The notes beneath the pieces are model-generated. The model was not told the DNA's origin, ran no database searches, and saw only the letters and a program-made list of their open reading frames with translations. A stretch of DNA of 64,000 nucleotides from Calycina herbarum (lineage: Eukaryota; Ascomycota; Leotiomycetes; Helotiales; Pezizellaceae), in contig LLEY01000060.1 in NCBI GenBank assembly GCA_001414485.1, forward strand, positions 310,001-374,000, read 5' to 3'. Position numbers and translations under genes: made by a program. This document shows, one piece after another, positions 24,516 to 36,840 of the stretch. The first letter of the stretch is position 1. Each line of letters starts with the position of its first letter.

Positions 24516-25992
24516 ATTTCTTTTGATCGCTTGGGACGTGATGTTTGAGAATCGAGAATGCTAGGCAATGGGTGTAAGCAGATGAATGGATTTTGCGGTT
24601 TTGCCACCGAGGCCGAAGTATGTCATCTGCACCGCCTCTAAAAATGCGTCCTGCTGACTGCAGTTTCGAAGCCTTAGATATGCCACCGTCTACAAATCTA
24701 GTAGTGCTTAGAAATGAACCACGAAACAGTTGAATCTTTCGAAATTTAACGGGTTTCTGAACTTTACGAACGAGGTATATAAGAGCAACTTATTTATACT
24801 AAAGAAATAGACTAGTAATAAAAGAAAGATTGACAATTGTCACATTTACATCCATTTTAATTTTTTGGCGACTTACTATTAATTCGTAAGTAACAAAAAT
24901 ACCCTTTTAATACCCCTTCATTTATTTTAAGTATATTTGCACCAAGAATAAATGTTTCCATGTAGTGTATAAAACAGGGAAACTTCTGTCAGAGAGTCGA
25001 TCTGTTAATTATGATCCACTATAACTCCTGCGTGGTACTGAGTATAAGCAGGGTGCGGACTTGTATACGAGTCCACCACCGGAGAGTACCACGCAGGAGA
25101 TAACCGTAGCGTCAGCAGGTGAATCGGGTACTTTTGCCTACCTAATTCTATGCTCTTGGAACTCCTTTGCACAACACCTTCGTACAATAGTAGAATACGA
25201 CCAAAACCAAAACCAAAAGCGCGCCCTGGCTAGGGTACTGGAAGTTAGATTCCAGGTATACAGTACAACAGTATAGAGGCCGCAAAAGAGGCCATTCAAT
25301 TTTGGCTGTCGGATCGCGGAGAGTCGTGGGAATGTAAGATTACTTATATACAAGGTGAAGGAGACTGCAACTTCGGTAGTAGATGGGTATATCTGACAGT
25401 TGCAAATTGATAATGTAGCATTTATATCACAAAAAATAAAAAGGGGGGGTATAGTTATCACCTACAAGGAAAGTGTCAAAGAAAGAATGAAATATCAGCA
25501 ATTACTAAAGAAGTATCTATTGCTAGAAAAAAAGTGTTAAAAGAATTAATAGAATAGATATTAACCAGGGGTAAGACAAAGATGTCTATCCTATATAAGA
25601 CAAAATGTTAAAGCCATACTGAAATTCTACAAGAAAAATCCCGGAACTTGGAAGGATCTTGCCTTCCACTTTTTCTTAAGCTATCTCGATAACTACTTTC
25701 AAATAACCCCCATCATTTAGTCGTAAACCTCTCCACACAAACATAAACAACAACGAGAAGCCAAATCTCAATCCTCTGCCACAGGCAAAAAAATACTTGG
25801 GAATCCTACGCGACAACAATCCCAACCAGACTTTTGCCTCCATTGAACTCCATTTCATAACCACAGACAAGACAGCCTTCCCATTATGCAAAAGAAGGTG
25901 GGTATCTAACTCGCTCGCTAAATCCAAAACAAACACCACCCTCCCGCTCCCATCCCCTACTCAAAAAATCATCATTATGTGTCGCAGATACA
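24516..25992. other. AT-rich, gene-free DNA between HET gene and ric8 pseudogene
   Basis: The first 150 bp are the HET promoter side. Positions about 24750-25650 are strongly AT-rich with stops in all frames and look like a mutated repeat relic. I could not decode a transposon protein from it. It contains a perfect 15-bp inverted repeat (listed separately). Positions 25660-25992, just beyond the pseudogene stop, are closer to average composition and may be its duplicated 3' flank. Confidence 0.5.
25025..25099. repeat. Inverted repeat, 15-bp perfect arms with nested 5-bp arms
   Basis: Arms CTCCTGCGTGGTACT (25025-25039) and AGTACCACGCAGGAG (25085-25099) are perfectly complementary. Inside the 45-bp loop, GGACT (25057-25061) pairs with AGTCC (25070-25074). 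It could form a cruciform, or be a head-to-head junction or terminal repeat of an old element. Confidence 0.85.
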
Positions 25993-27640
25993 TCAATCAG
26001 AATCCGCATCATCAGGAAACTCCTCAAACCTGCCCTCTTGAAATGCTTTCGTCACCGGATTCTCAATATCCACAATGCCCGTCTTCTTAAGCCTACAAAA
26101 AGAGTTAGTCGCGAATCAAGCGTATGATCAAGAGAGGAAAGAAATATACTAACCTTTTAAATAGCACAAACAACCTCTCCGCCTCTCGTTCTTTCTCCTC
26201 ATCCGTCATATTAATATCCACCTTCTCCTTCTTATTAATAAATTAACTAGTAATAGGATTCACCCTCCCCTCTATAGTCTAACTGTCCTAACTAGCCCTC
26301 TCACTACCACTCGTGCTCCACGCCTCTATCATACTTGTAGGAATCGGCATATTATATAAGAATAAGAAGCCTGATGCGAATCTATACCCGACGTTGCGGA
26401 CGAAGGTTAATACATCTTTATCGCTTAAGTCGAACAGGAGACCAGAGGCAGATTCTCGGATTTGTAGAATCGCGGGGTTGGTGAAGAGGTGTAGTAATCG
26501 AGATGATAACGTTTTAGCTCTTTTTAAGGGTTAGAGTCTATCGGTGCTTGATAGGAGGATAAGTTTTCGCATTTGTGCTTTAAAATCTAAGGGGCTGACT
26601 TCATAGAGGACTCTGAGAAGTATAAGGAGAGGTGAGACTAGATATTCAAGTTCGTCGTCGGTATAGACTTTTATTAATTTATCGCGGAGTTCGACGAAAT
26701 AGTCTAAATAGATTGTTGAAGTGCTTTTGGGGAAAAGTACTATAATACTATCTTTAGTCCTTAAGTCGAGGTTAATAAGCGTATTAATCAGGGGGGTAAT
26801 TGGCGAGCTGAGCAGTTTACTTGATGAAATAGGAACCTTGCTGAGGAGGACTAGGATGTGTTGTAGAGAAGAGGAGAATACTCTAACGCGGTCTAGACAA
26901 AAATGTGTGATATTAAACAGTAGCTTGAGTGACTCTACTAAAGCCATATCTTGCATTGGGTCCGGTTCCTTAGGTTTCTTAGCCTTTATGGATATGGACT
27001 TTGCATGTCTGCCGATATTCTGGCAAATATTATCCGCGAGCTGGTCTTTGTCGATGAGTTTCGTAAGATCGATATTCGCTCCGTAGGTTGTGAGAAATAG
27101 AATCTAGGAAGTAAAAAACTCATCATCCCTACTGTCGTTCTTCAATTTCTAGCAAGCCTTCAACATATATCCTAAATCTATAAATATTTATCTTGTTTTA
27201 GCTTTTAAAAGCATGGCATTCGCAAGACAACGAAGCGCGTTTCAAGAGGTGGTTTACGAGGGGCTGTTGAAAGTATGGCGAGTTAAAGTTTCTATGCCCT
27301 TTTTTGATGTTAGCCAACTGTCTATTCTCCCGCCTAAGCTTCAACTGACCTCTTTCGTAAATATTAGGTCGGCATTGGAGGGGTCGCGGCTGTAAATTTT
27401 AAGTTGTTCGAGGTGCATATCGCGTTCTAGTGGAATTAGAGGACGAATGGATTTTTCGTTCGAGGGGTGGATTACGTACGATGGGGGAGAAGGGTGATCT
27501 CTTGCAGGTCTTGCTTCAGCTCATTCATAAGCTTTGTTACATCTTCGAGCTTTGCTATAAGCTTGTTAGTTAATGCGAAGCGTTGAGGGAAGGGCAGATG
27601 GCATACCTGAACCAGTCAGCGCTCCAGAAGAAGTGGACAT
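25993..27640 (-). pseudogene. ric8: RIP-degraded full-length copy of ric8 (synembryn, G-alpha chaperone/GEF)
   Basis: In functional form, fungal Ric8 is a cytosolic exchange factor and chaperone for heterotrimeric G-alpha subunits. Here five exons can be placed: 27640..27607, 27554..27480, 27426..27350, 27298..26154 and 26092..25993. All four introns keep GT...AG ends and the summed length is 1431 nt, exactly 477 codons with no net frameshift. Readable blocks include MSTSSGALTGS, KLMNELKQDLQEITLLP, YSRDPSNADLIFTKEG, ALVESLKLLFNITHFC, TPLINTLINLDL, FVRNVGY-FASGFL, EREAERLFVLFKRLKKTG and FEEFPDDADSD, matching the fungal Ric8 family from start to end. At least nine in-frame stops interrupt exon 4, all explicable as C-to-T (CAA/CAG/CGA) or G-to-A (TGG) changes. 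A 141-residue open stretch (26531-26956) is only the longest stop-free piece. A functional copy elsewhere in the genome is inferred. Confidence 0.88.
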
Positions 27641-28949
27641 CCTTGGGGTTGCCTGAAGCATACCCGAACTCTTTCCCATAAATTACTTGACCCCTTCCAC
27701 TGTAAACTTACCGTCATTTTCACCTTCTATTCTATCATTCTTTCTTAGACCCGCTCTAAAATAGGAACTCCATTCCCAGCTCTTCAATTTAGTTAAGCTA
27801 TCCTCTGAGAAAAATGGTTGAGACAATCTCTTATGATTTCTGGACTGTTGTCAATCATTGATTTGTACCGTGTTCTCCTTGAGGTATACCAGCTTCTCAT
27901 CGACAGGAGCTAATACCAGGCTGGAATAGATAATTTGAGCATTTCTTATAATCCCTATCAAGTTGAATTGAAACGTTCAAGGTTCACGATAACGGGGGAC
28001 GGCAAAGTGCAATTATTATGGGGCTCCATGACCTCGAAGTGTTTGAAAACAAAAAGCTTTGAAAAGATATTGGCGGGTACGAGATGAAAAGAGAACGCAG
28101 GTCTATTCATGAGAAATCCTCTATATGCGAACTTGTTTATGAATATTGGAGGCACTTCTGTCCAACCCCCATGATTGTATTCACACTTTGAAGTGATGAG
28201 TGGAAGAACAATTATGGAGACTGTCAAAAATGCGTGTGACAGACTCCTTCATTAAAGATTTGCGACAGTAGTATGAAGAACTAGTAACTAGGTATCAGCA
28301 ACTTGTTGTAACGTGATTAATTTTGTGTAATTCGTTTTCTTAATGATGTAATTAATCACACCTCACAGTAAAAGCACCACTCACAATGTAAGACCTCATT
28401 CCCTTGAAAACTTAAGCACTTGAAACGAACTCGATATTTGTCCAAATTGGTCCGTCTAGACATTGACGAGAGCAAAATAATAATCAATGATTCCTGCATA
28501 TGAATCAGCAACCCTGAGGAGACATGGAGAAAAAGTAGAGTGACACCCGACACTTCCAACATACTATCTTTCCTCTAATTTTATGTACCAAAGCAAAGGG
28601 ATCCTTGGCCGAAATACCTCATAGGTATATATCTTATACTATTCTTTCTATATTGGTGTCATAGATTCCACGGTATGCTGTTCTGTTGTATTGATGATGA
28701 ATTTGAGACTAGTGAAGTTTACTGCTAGGTCTTGTTCTTCTCCGATTCTTTGGCTGGACCCCGCCTCGAAGTGATGAGAAGGATGTGCTTCCCTACAAGG
28801 AGCCGACTTCAGCAAGGATTGGCAAACCCCTTCAAGAAAAACCTTGCCAGCAGCGCCGACAAGAAAGACTCTCACCAGGCGGCGACATTGTAAAAATGAA
28901 ACGAGGGTCGTCAGATAATGAGATTTACATATTTACGAAAAAAGTGACG

Positions 28950-29065
28950 TTGAAGGAGAGGAGCATATATATCGAGCTAGATAACAAGTTTTCCAAAGCA
29001 TCTGGAAGGGACCGTACCTGAAAGAGAGAAAAATTACATTGAAGGAGAGGCGCATATATATTGAG
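28950..29065 (+). repeat. Short direct repeat pair, 28 bp each
   Basis: TTGAAGGAGAGGAGCATATA at 28950 recurs at 29039 with the downstream TATCGAG/TATTGAG, at a period of about 89 bp. Differences include C/T and G/A transitions. Confidence 0.7.
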
Positions 29066-32000
29066 TAAGTGTTCATTCGATCGTTCAGCGTACATCGCAG
29101 CGATAGCAATAAATTAAGTTCTCCTAGAACAATCGAATGAAAAGAGCAAAGTAAAGTAGGAAGGATAGTTGGGAAGAATGAACAGCAAGTGCTTCTATAA
29201 GTATCCGGTTTAATTTAATTACTCTGGGCTTCTCACGTTGATTTGACAAGTTTACAACGAACAATGACCGGTACTCCAAGATCATGCACGAGAGTCCAAA
29301 CTTCAAATTCTAAATTCATGGTCCGTCAACCCCAATTGAACCCACTTCCCCCGACAGGGCTTGAAATATGCTTGTCCCCAAGTTGGAAATCAATGACAAC
29401 AAATGAACAGAAGTTGAGAATTAATAACTAAAAGGACTTCATCTCGACTAGAATGGGCATACCTATAATATTCCATGGTTACAGAGTACAGATGCAACCA
29501 CAGAGTCTTGGAGAGATTAAGAAAATGAAGTTTTGATCCCCTGGAACCTCTTCAGCTGCATTGTTCTTCGAAAATCCTACATCATAGCAAATTATCTTCT
29601 TTGAGGAAATTCCATCATTATCTCACGCTGGCCGGTAACAAGGAACCCGAAGAACATAAGGCCATGAAAATGAGTTCTTTAGTTTGATGGGGAACTATAT
29701 AAGCTCTTGAAGAAGTACGGAGAGCCCGAAAAATGCAAACTCGATTTAAGTTCCACAACTTAATGCTTGGGCAGAAAGAAAGAGAACAACGTTAGGAAAA
29801 TATTCGTATACCGATGTGGTCATAATGGGTACAGTAAGCACAGTGACTTTAGCATGGAAGACGACGACGCGTCAAGTGCAAATAAAAGTAGGAGAAATGC
29901 TGGATATATGATACTAAATATGAAAATTTGTTCATGGAGATCTCTTTTTAGTAAAATTCGTTGTCGAATGTACCACGAGCCTCAAAATGCGTTTTACCAT
30001 ATCGAAAAAGCTTCTACTCGACTCTCTACTGCACTTTTTAATCAACAGACGAACATGACTGGGCTTCGAGAACTTTTAGAGTTTTGCTGGAAATAGTATT
30101 GGAAGTTTGAGAGGTGTTTGTGATTTTTTCTCTTGAATATAAACGACGTGCTAAGATTCTCAGCGAGATGACTCATGTGTTGCATTTTGATTGGGCTTGG
30201 AAACCAGAAACGGAACCGCGAATTCAAAGGTTCGGTTGGAACTAACCAATTTCTTTCGTGTTGGACTTTTACGCAAATAGTCTTGAGGTGATTTAGACAA
30301 CATATAGAGGGCTAGGTCAATTAATAACCTCTACATCACACAAATCCTTGAACGACCTATGGAGACCGGAGTGCCAATGGTAACTTTCAGACATTCGAAT
30401 TGCAAGCAAAAAGTGCTTGAAGTTCTCGTGGTATGATGCGCATTTGGTTCTCTCCAACGAAGATCTATTGTGAATGGCTCCATGCCGGAATCACTTACAA
30501 GAATATCGACATAAAATTACATCAAAGCCTCGTTCAGCAACCAAGAAATGTAATCTAAGAACAACCCGAACAGAGAACCACAGAAATCCAAGTATGGTAA
30601 CCAAGGAAACAAGAGCAACATGGCAAAATCCCATATAAAAAAGAAACCACATTCAGAATCCCCCGAGCTCTTATACACGCACCAAATTGATTAACCTCCA
30701 TGTACGAAACCCCCGATGAAGAAGAGAAAAAAAATCAACAACAGGGAAGTAACCAAGCATCGGATAATAAATCAACCAAACATCGCACCTCCCATATCCC
30801 CTCAACCTTTGGAAACGAAAAACAATGTGGGGTACGTCGTGTGTGGAAAATATGGAATCTCATAAACGAGATCTCAATCTCCATCGGAGAATTTCCATCT
30901 CTCCCAAGACACCAAGGATCTATCTCTCAGAGGACCAACCACGAGATGATGAGAACACGTGATGCACGCCAACACCATAAGGGAATAAAAACCTCATCGT
31001 ATCGATCTCGTGGGACCCCGTAAGAGGTCACACATACTCGATTTGTTCGCCCAATCGTGTGTCTAAGACATTTCAAACATTTACGATCCTGTGAGCTTCG
31101 AAAACGACGACACCGCAGTGAGGTATTTGTGTACGGAGGTACCGCACCACTATACAAGTTGTATTGGAAAGAAAAAACCCAACGAACACAGAGAGTTTCC
31201 CAACAAGGCTGGCTGGTGATGCTTGTTGCCCGAGAACGTGGATTGGAACGGCCACGGGAGACGCGGGTGACGGGAGGGAGGCGAGAAGCGTGCCGAAGGA
31301 CTGGGGATTTTCATTCGATGGGCTGGGAAGCGTGGCGTGCTGTCAGAGATCAATATTGGACAGGAAGAACCGAATCAAAGCTTCATCAACACCCACTCGA
31401 ACATGTCGGGTTTGGAAGCATCCCGGTTGGTAAGATACAAACTCAGTGACACGACACCGGAGAGTTACCAACCAGAGAGAGACAAACGAAGAAGGCAACA
31501 TAGTGACCAAGATATCTCGACGGAAGGCCGTGTGAGAGAAGAAGAAAATTCCGTACAAGCCCTCATAATTGGGACCAAGTATTCCTTTCTCTGTACATGA
31601 AATCCAGCCACTTTCCATGCACATCGCTCAATTCGGGAATGCGGGCATGCAAAGTACATCCACATATCAGACCACGGACCACGGAAAATCAAAACATCAA
31701 TCCTGCCCGTACCATAGATGTCAGGCCGCCCGCTCTGTCCGACCAACGGCCGCAGAAGGGTGTGCTGCCGAACTGTTGTGTCGATTACTTCGCTCAACAC
31801 CCTGCAGCTCAATCCCAACCAACCAACCAACCAAAAACTGGTGACCGGCTGAAGATCCGGCTAAGTTTTGTTGATGGTTACGGTAAATTGTAGCCACCCG
31901 GAACCGGAAATCTTGGTTCATCAAATCCGCGATATCCAAAAACTTGAAAGTGATCTTCTACGTTTTTTCCATGTCGATTTACTCTTTTTCAATTTGAAGA

Positions 32001-34091
32001 TCAATGCAATGATCTAGTATGACCATCCATAATATCCAGAGCAAGGTGCTATCGTTGAACAGGAGGAGCAAAGTCAAAGTTCGAGCATAATCACAGTACA
32101 CAATGCTCCAGCAATGCAATAAAACGCAGCCCCCCTACTACTTGTATGCCTCTTCCTTTAGTCTCACGAGCGGAAAGTAAACTCGCGCAAAAGATAGAAA
32201 ACAGAAACAGGAATTATTAAGGAAAACCTAATCTGTGAAAGAAAATTGACTCTAAAGCTCTCTATGACATCCATTTCTCCTAGTTTTCTTTCTGTTCTCG
32301 TTCTCATCTTGCCGCTGAAGAATCGGGAGAGAATGATATACCCACGGAGAGAGAAAGAGACCTATGCAGAAGCAAATAATAAACGGACGTCATATAACCC
32401 TGATATTTCTGCCCAATTCAACTGATGAAATCCACGGTTTGCGGAGAGAAGTGTGCAGGAAAATGATCGAAGGAATTGGTTGATTTTCAATATTGCAGGT
32501 GAAGGAAGCAACATAATTTCTGATAACTGATGAGTTATATCGCTCAAACTTATTCTCTGCTGACGACGTTGTCAAATGCGTGTGTGCAACAAGGGTATTT
32601 CGCAGCAGCATAGCATTTGTCTTATGATGTTGTCTGCGACCCCACCTGAAGAACCGAACCCCTCACTTCCCCTCACTCATCGAAGGAAGAGCCCGGTAAA
32701 ACCATCCCGTTCCCCATCAATATCATAAATCGCTGGGACTGGAAGCGGCCTTGACGCGAAGAAACTGGTAGATTTGAATGGGTATGAAAATACCCCCCTG
32801 CAAAGTGTCGTCACAACCAATTTTTCCCAGCAAAATAAAACCGACTTTTGGAGAGAAAAGAAAAGGAAACATGGTTCGACATATTATAGAATGATGATTG
32901 CTTGACCTGACTCGTTCGTATCGCGTTTAGAATTGAACAATACTCAGAGTGATAGTATTGAATGCTTTTGCTATCTTGATTCTGCTGTGCCATGAGAGGA
33001 GCAGGTGCGAGTAAATATGTAGGATGCAGGATGTGCGTGCACTTGCAGCCATTCTCCGGCTCGTGCCACTACTTGTGAGAGAGTCAAAATGCGAGAGTGG
33101 TTGGCCAATCGACTCGTGCCAGAGGTACAGATCAGTTTACAGATGTTCCACTGCGTTCGCTGTCAGCTGTGGGTGAAATTTTTTGATGAGAAGATTACCT
33201 GGTAAGGGAGCAAAGTTCACGGCATCTCGAGAGGCGGATTTTACAACGGGATTGCTTGGATGAGGCTGGATCATCCTTCACACCGGTTCCCCGATGAGCC
33301 TCTTTTCCCAACAACGGCTCTATGTAGTTTTGGGCTGGATGGATCGTCGGCCTGGGATTCGAAGTTTTGAAGTTCTCTCTCGATGACGGTCTCACCGCGT
33401 ATGTAGTGGCCATTTAACTCCAGACTCTCTCTTCCCACTTGATGCCAATCCAGCCATGGCCTGAGAGGCATTTACGGGTGGAGCCAGGAACAGTCACGAG
33501 AGCCTTTATGGCGCACCAAAGGTCTGAAGAGTGGACAGGAAGGGATCGAAGCGAATGGCGTTGCGGTTGGTCGGAAGGCCCTTTCTATTTATTAATCCTG
33601 GTCTTGAGGGGAGGATGGCCTGCGTGTGGCTGAAGAGGGCGCCCTCATGTCAGCGTTTGGAGTTTGAAGTTCTTGGTCGATCGACTCATCATGGATCTAG
33701 GTCCGGAGGAAGCGTTGAGTTGACGGCATTGGAAATACTTGGGGGACCTGAAGGGACCCGTGACCAGTGGGGAGCAGAAGTTAGTTTCCCCCGGTGAGGA
33801 AATAGTGACGATTGGTTGTTGCAGTAGCGGCTAGCTAGAAGGGATGCAGAAACGCTGGAACCTACGTAGGGTTACCTCAGGTGGGATTGGAGTAGACAGT
33901 GGGCGTGGGAAACTCCCGCATAGCTGGTATGTGTGCCTATTGGCCTGTCGGACGGCTATGTGCACATAATCATGAGCTTGGTATATTGAGAGCAGTTAAT
34001 CTCACCAGCTCAACACCAGCCAATTGCAATATCAATTGCTTCTTCATCTCGTCTTTTTCTCTGTTTTCTCTGCTGTAGCCGCACGGAGAAG

Positions 34092-34119
34092 CCATACGCC
34101 ATACGCCATACGCCATACG
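34092..34119. repeat. CCATACG heptanucleotide repeat
   Basis: Nearly four perfect 7-bp units of CCATACG lie in gene-free DNA. Confidence 0.85.
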
Positions 34120-36840
34120 ACGCTATCCGGACCGTGCTGGGTCACCTGGGCGGATGACCTTTCATGAGACAACCGCGCTTCGAGTTGCAGGGCGTCATTC
34201 AGTGCCGTTGCGTAATAGGTCAACTCCAACGTGCCGGTCGCACTGCAGTTCGGGTCAGAATTGGATTTTGCGCTTGGGTTGCTCTTCGAGGCCACCGTAG
34301 TCGAATCTCCCTCGAATCTCCCTCACATCCTGTTTACCTCAATCGGATGGATGTTGGTGCTATCGTATGCTCTGTGCCCTCCAGTTTGTTCTGACGTCGG
34401 TAATGGTAAGGAGTGCCTTGCCAGAAGTCTTTTTCTGGAGTTGGCGATGCTATATATAAAAAGATCGAAGCCGCCAGCGTTACAATTATGTATATTCCTC
34501 GCCATGGCCCGTGCCTGTTAACAGATCCCCGCACAAAGCCTGTCGGAGTCTCTTGCCTGTCAACCAGTTTAACCCGAGTGGTGAGTTGGAACATCTGGCG
34601 AGCCCTTTCCGTCTCCGCTGCTGCCAGGGCACAAGATATCGAGGAGTTTGGGTAACCCAATGCCGCAAATAAAGAGGTACCGCAAGGCGCGAGGCTGCGT
34701 AGCGCGGCGGACGAGACGAAGCGACTGGAGGGGGAGCATCGTATCTGAAGAGTATCAGAGCCGCCCCAAATCGGTACGAAGCGAATGGGGACCTTGGTAG
34801 AACCTCAAGTTTCCTCCTCAATGTGACCGAACTTCGGGGTCATGACCAGCTGTTATCCAACCCTCAGGGTCCTAGGCGGCCGTTTGTTAGCTGCCGATTC
34901 TGCACCCTCCCATCCCCTGAAAATGATCGGTACATATGGTGAACGCAAGATCTTCATGTCTCATCTCGCAGCGAAAAGTCAACGACATGCCTCATCCCTT
35001 CGTATCCTCCTCGATAAATCACTTGTTTTTGGTTGCCATCAACCCGGTCCTTGTGACGGAGGAAGAGCACAGCATATAGATTCAGATACCGCGGTCGCCC
35101 TTCCACTGCACCAGTGTTACCTGGACACTTCGCGCCATTGAGTTACCAGCGGGTACGTTCGTCATGTTGAGATGTTGTGTATTGGGATGATGGCCATAAG
35201 CAGACGTAAACTCCAGCCGATTTTAAAGATGAGGCGATGACGAGAGGGACAAGAACATGGTCCGATTGCCTCGAGTTTGACGACGATATTAACGAGGGAC
35301 AAGAGGAAGTGGCTCCCAAGTCTGGCAGGGCACACAATAATGGATTCTTGAGCGCATTGCTACATGATGTTGTACGCAGGAGGATCTAAAGGCTTCAATG
35401 CCATAAGATGGCTGGCTCACGAGTCGCCATGGCAATAGTAGATGTTCTACGGAGTTATACATTATAACCATTGCCGCTTTTATCTAACCTCCCCTCCAGA
35501 GGTTGGTACCTGAGCAGAAGCTCCCGAAGTGGTAATCAGCTCAAGCTGTTAGGCTGAGGGTACAAGTAGTCGATTATGTTGGCAGCAAAAGGTCAAGGGA
35601 GCTCCGACTCAAGTTATCAGGGGCGGAGCTGGAAAGCTGTTGCGATACGCTCCAGGCTAAAGTTATGCATTTCCGACTAAATTGGGAGGTACATATTGAT
35701 GGAGTTGAGGATGCAGTGTTGGCATGAATCCCCTCCCCTACACGGACGGCGCGTGCTTTTTGGGTGGTCCACGCATCAGAATCGGTCCCATGATCTCAAG
35801 GGCCTTTCAGGGCTCCACAGGAAATACCCTCAGACAGTGGAGGCAAAGGGGACGCTTGACGGGGATGGGTGATGGCAAGCCAGGGAACGCTTGACGCATG
35901 GGCAACAAGATTGAGAGATGACGAGGGACAGCGAACGGAGTGCAGATCCGTCATCCATCAAAAGTAGAGCACGAGTAGAAGATTATATTTGCTCTTGGCT
36001 ACGACTTCGTATCATGAGGTGCGCTGCCTGCACTGCACTTCAACACTTGTTGTCACACATAAGAGCCCGCTTCATGATTTTATTGAAAACAATATGACGG
36101 ACGAGGTTGTCAGAGCCGAATTTGATTGGGCGTGAGTGGCAAGTCAACCCGACAATTTTAAGGTTATTCATAAACATTCGCTTTGAGGAAGTACCACGGC
36201 AATTGCAGGCGATGCGATGGCCTTGAGATCACTTACTCTTTGTTTATCGAAGCAATCATTGATCTGGGAACCTTGGCAGGGTTTTCTCCAGCGTGCCATA
36301 AGCATTTGATTGCCATTTCCCAAACCATTCCCTGGTACCTTTTCTGGAAATGGAACCTTTAAACTGAGACCTAGCAACCTCCACAACCCAGCAACTCAAC
36401 CCGCTTGTCGGGACCTCGAGCTGCTTGGGGACTTGTGATAGCCTCATTCGTGTTGCGAGTGTTCTAGAAGTGGTTCAAAGAATCTTTGCTGATGGCATTC
36501 GCTGTCTTTGACTGCCTTCCTTGTTCCGTATTCCAAGAAATGACGATGCCCTCAACGCCCACTCCAATACTCAAAGACGCGGTGAATAAATACTTTCTGT
36601 AACTGCCCCTGAATTGCTATCTATCTCGTCACCTCCTATTCCCTTCACTGGGACCAATCTCGCATTGCTGTCACACGCAGAAATACATTCATACGCCTGC
36701 CAGGCCCTCCTGCAGTGACAGTCATAGAGTAAATAAGCCACTTGGCCAAGCCAGCACGCTAATCAGTAAGCGAGGCCTATTGTACCTGAAGCCAGTCTTT
36801 TACAGGCTTGCTTGGCCCAGCTACAGCGAGCCAACCTGGC

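Larger units (their letters stand above)
27641..36840. other. Gene-free 9.2 kb
   Basis: I see no supportable gene. Frames are short, many start at GTG, TTG or CTG, and none shows a domain. The first few hundred bases may be the duplicated promoter side of the ric8 pseudogene. The region holds a short direct repeat near 29.0 kb, a CCAA run near 31820 and a CCATACG repeat near 34.1 kb. A small minus frame (27958-28227, 89 residues) is uncharacterised and not called. Confidence 0.45.

Noticed and set aside
26531..26956. 141-residue frame as an independent small gene
   Set aside because: It is exactly in frame with, and homologous to, the central part of Ric8; it is the longest stop-free piece of the pseudogene.
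31057..31449. 130-codon plus frame in the gene-poor region
   Set aside because: It starts at a GTG codon, is Arg-rich without a domain, and is matched by overlapping frames of similar size.
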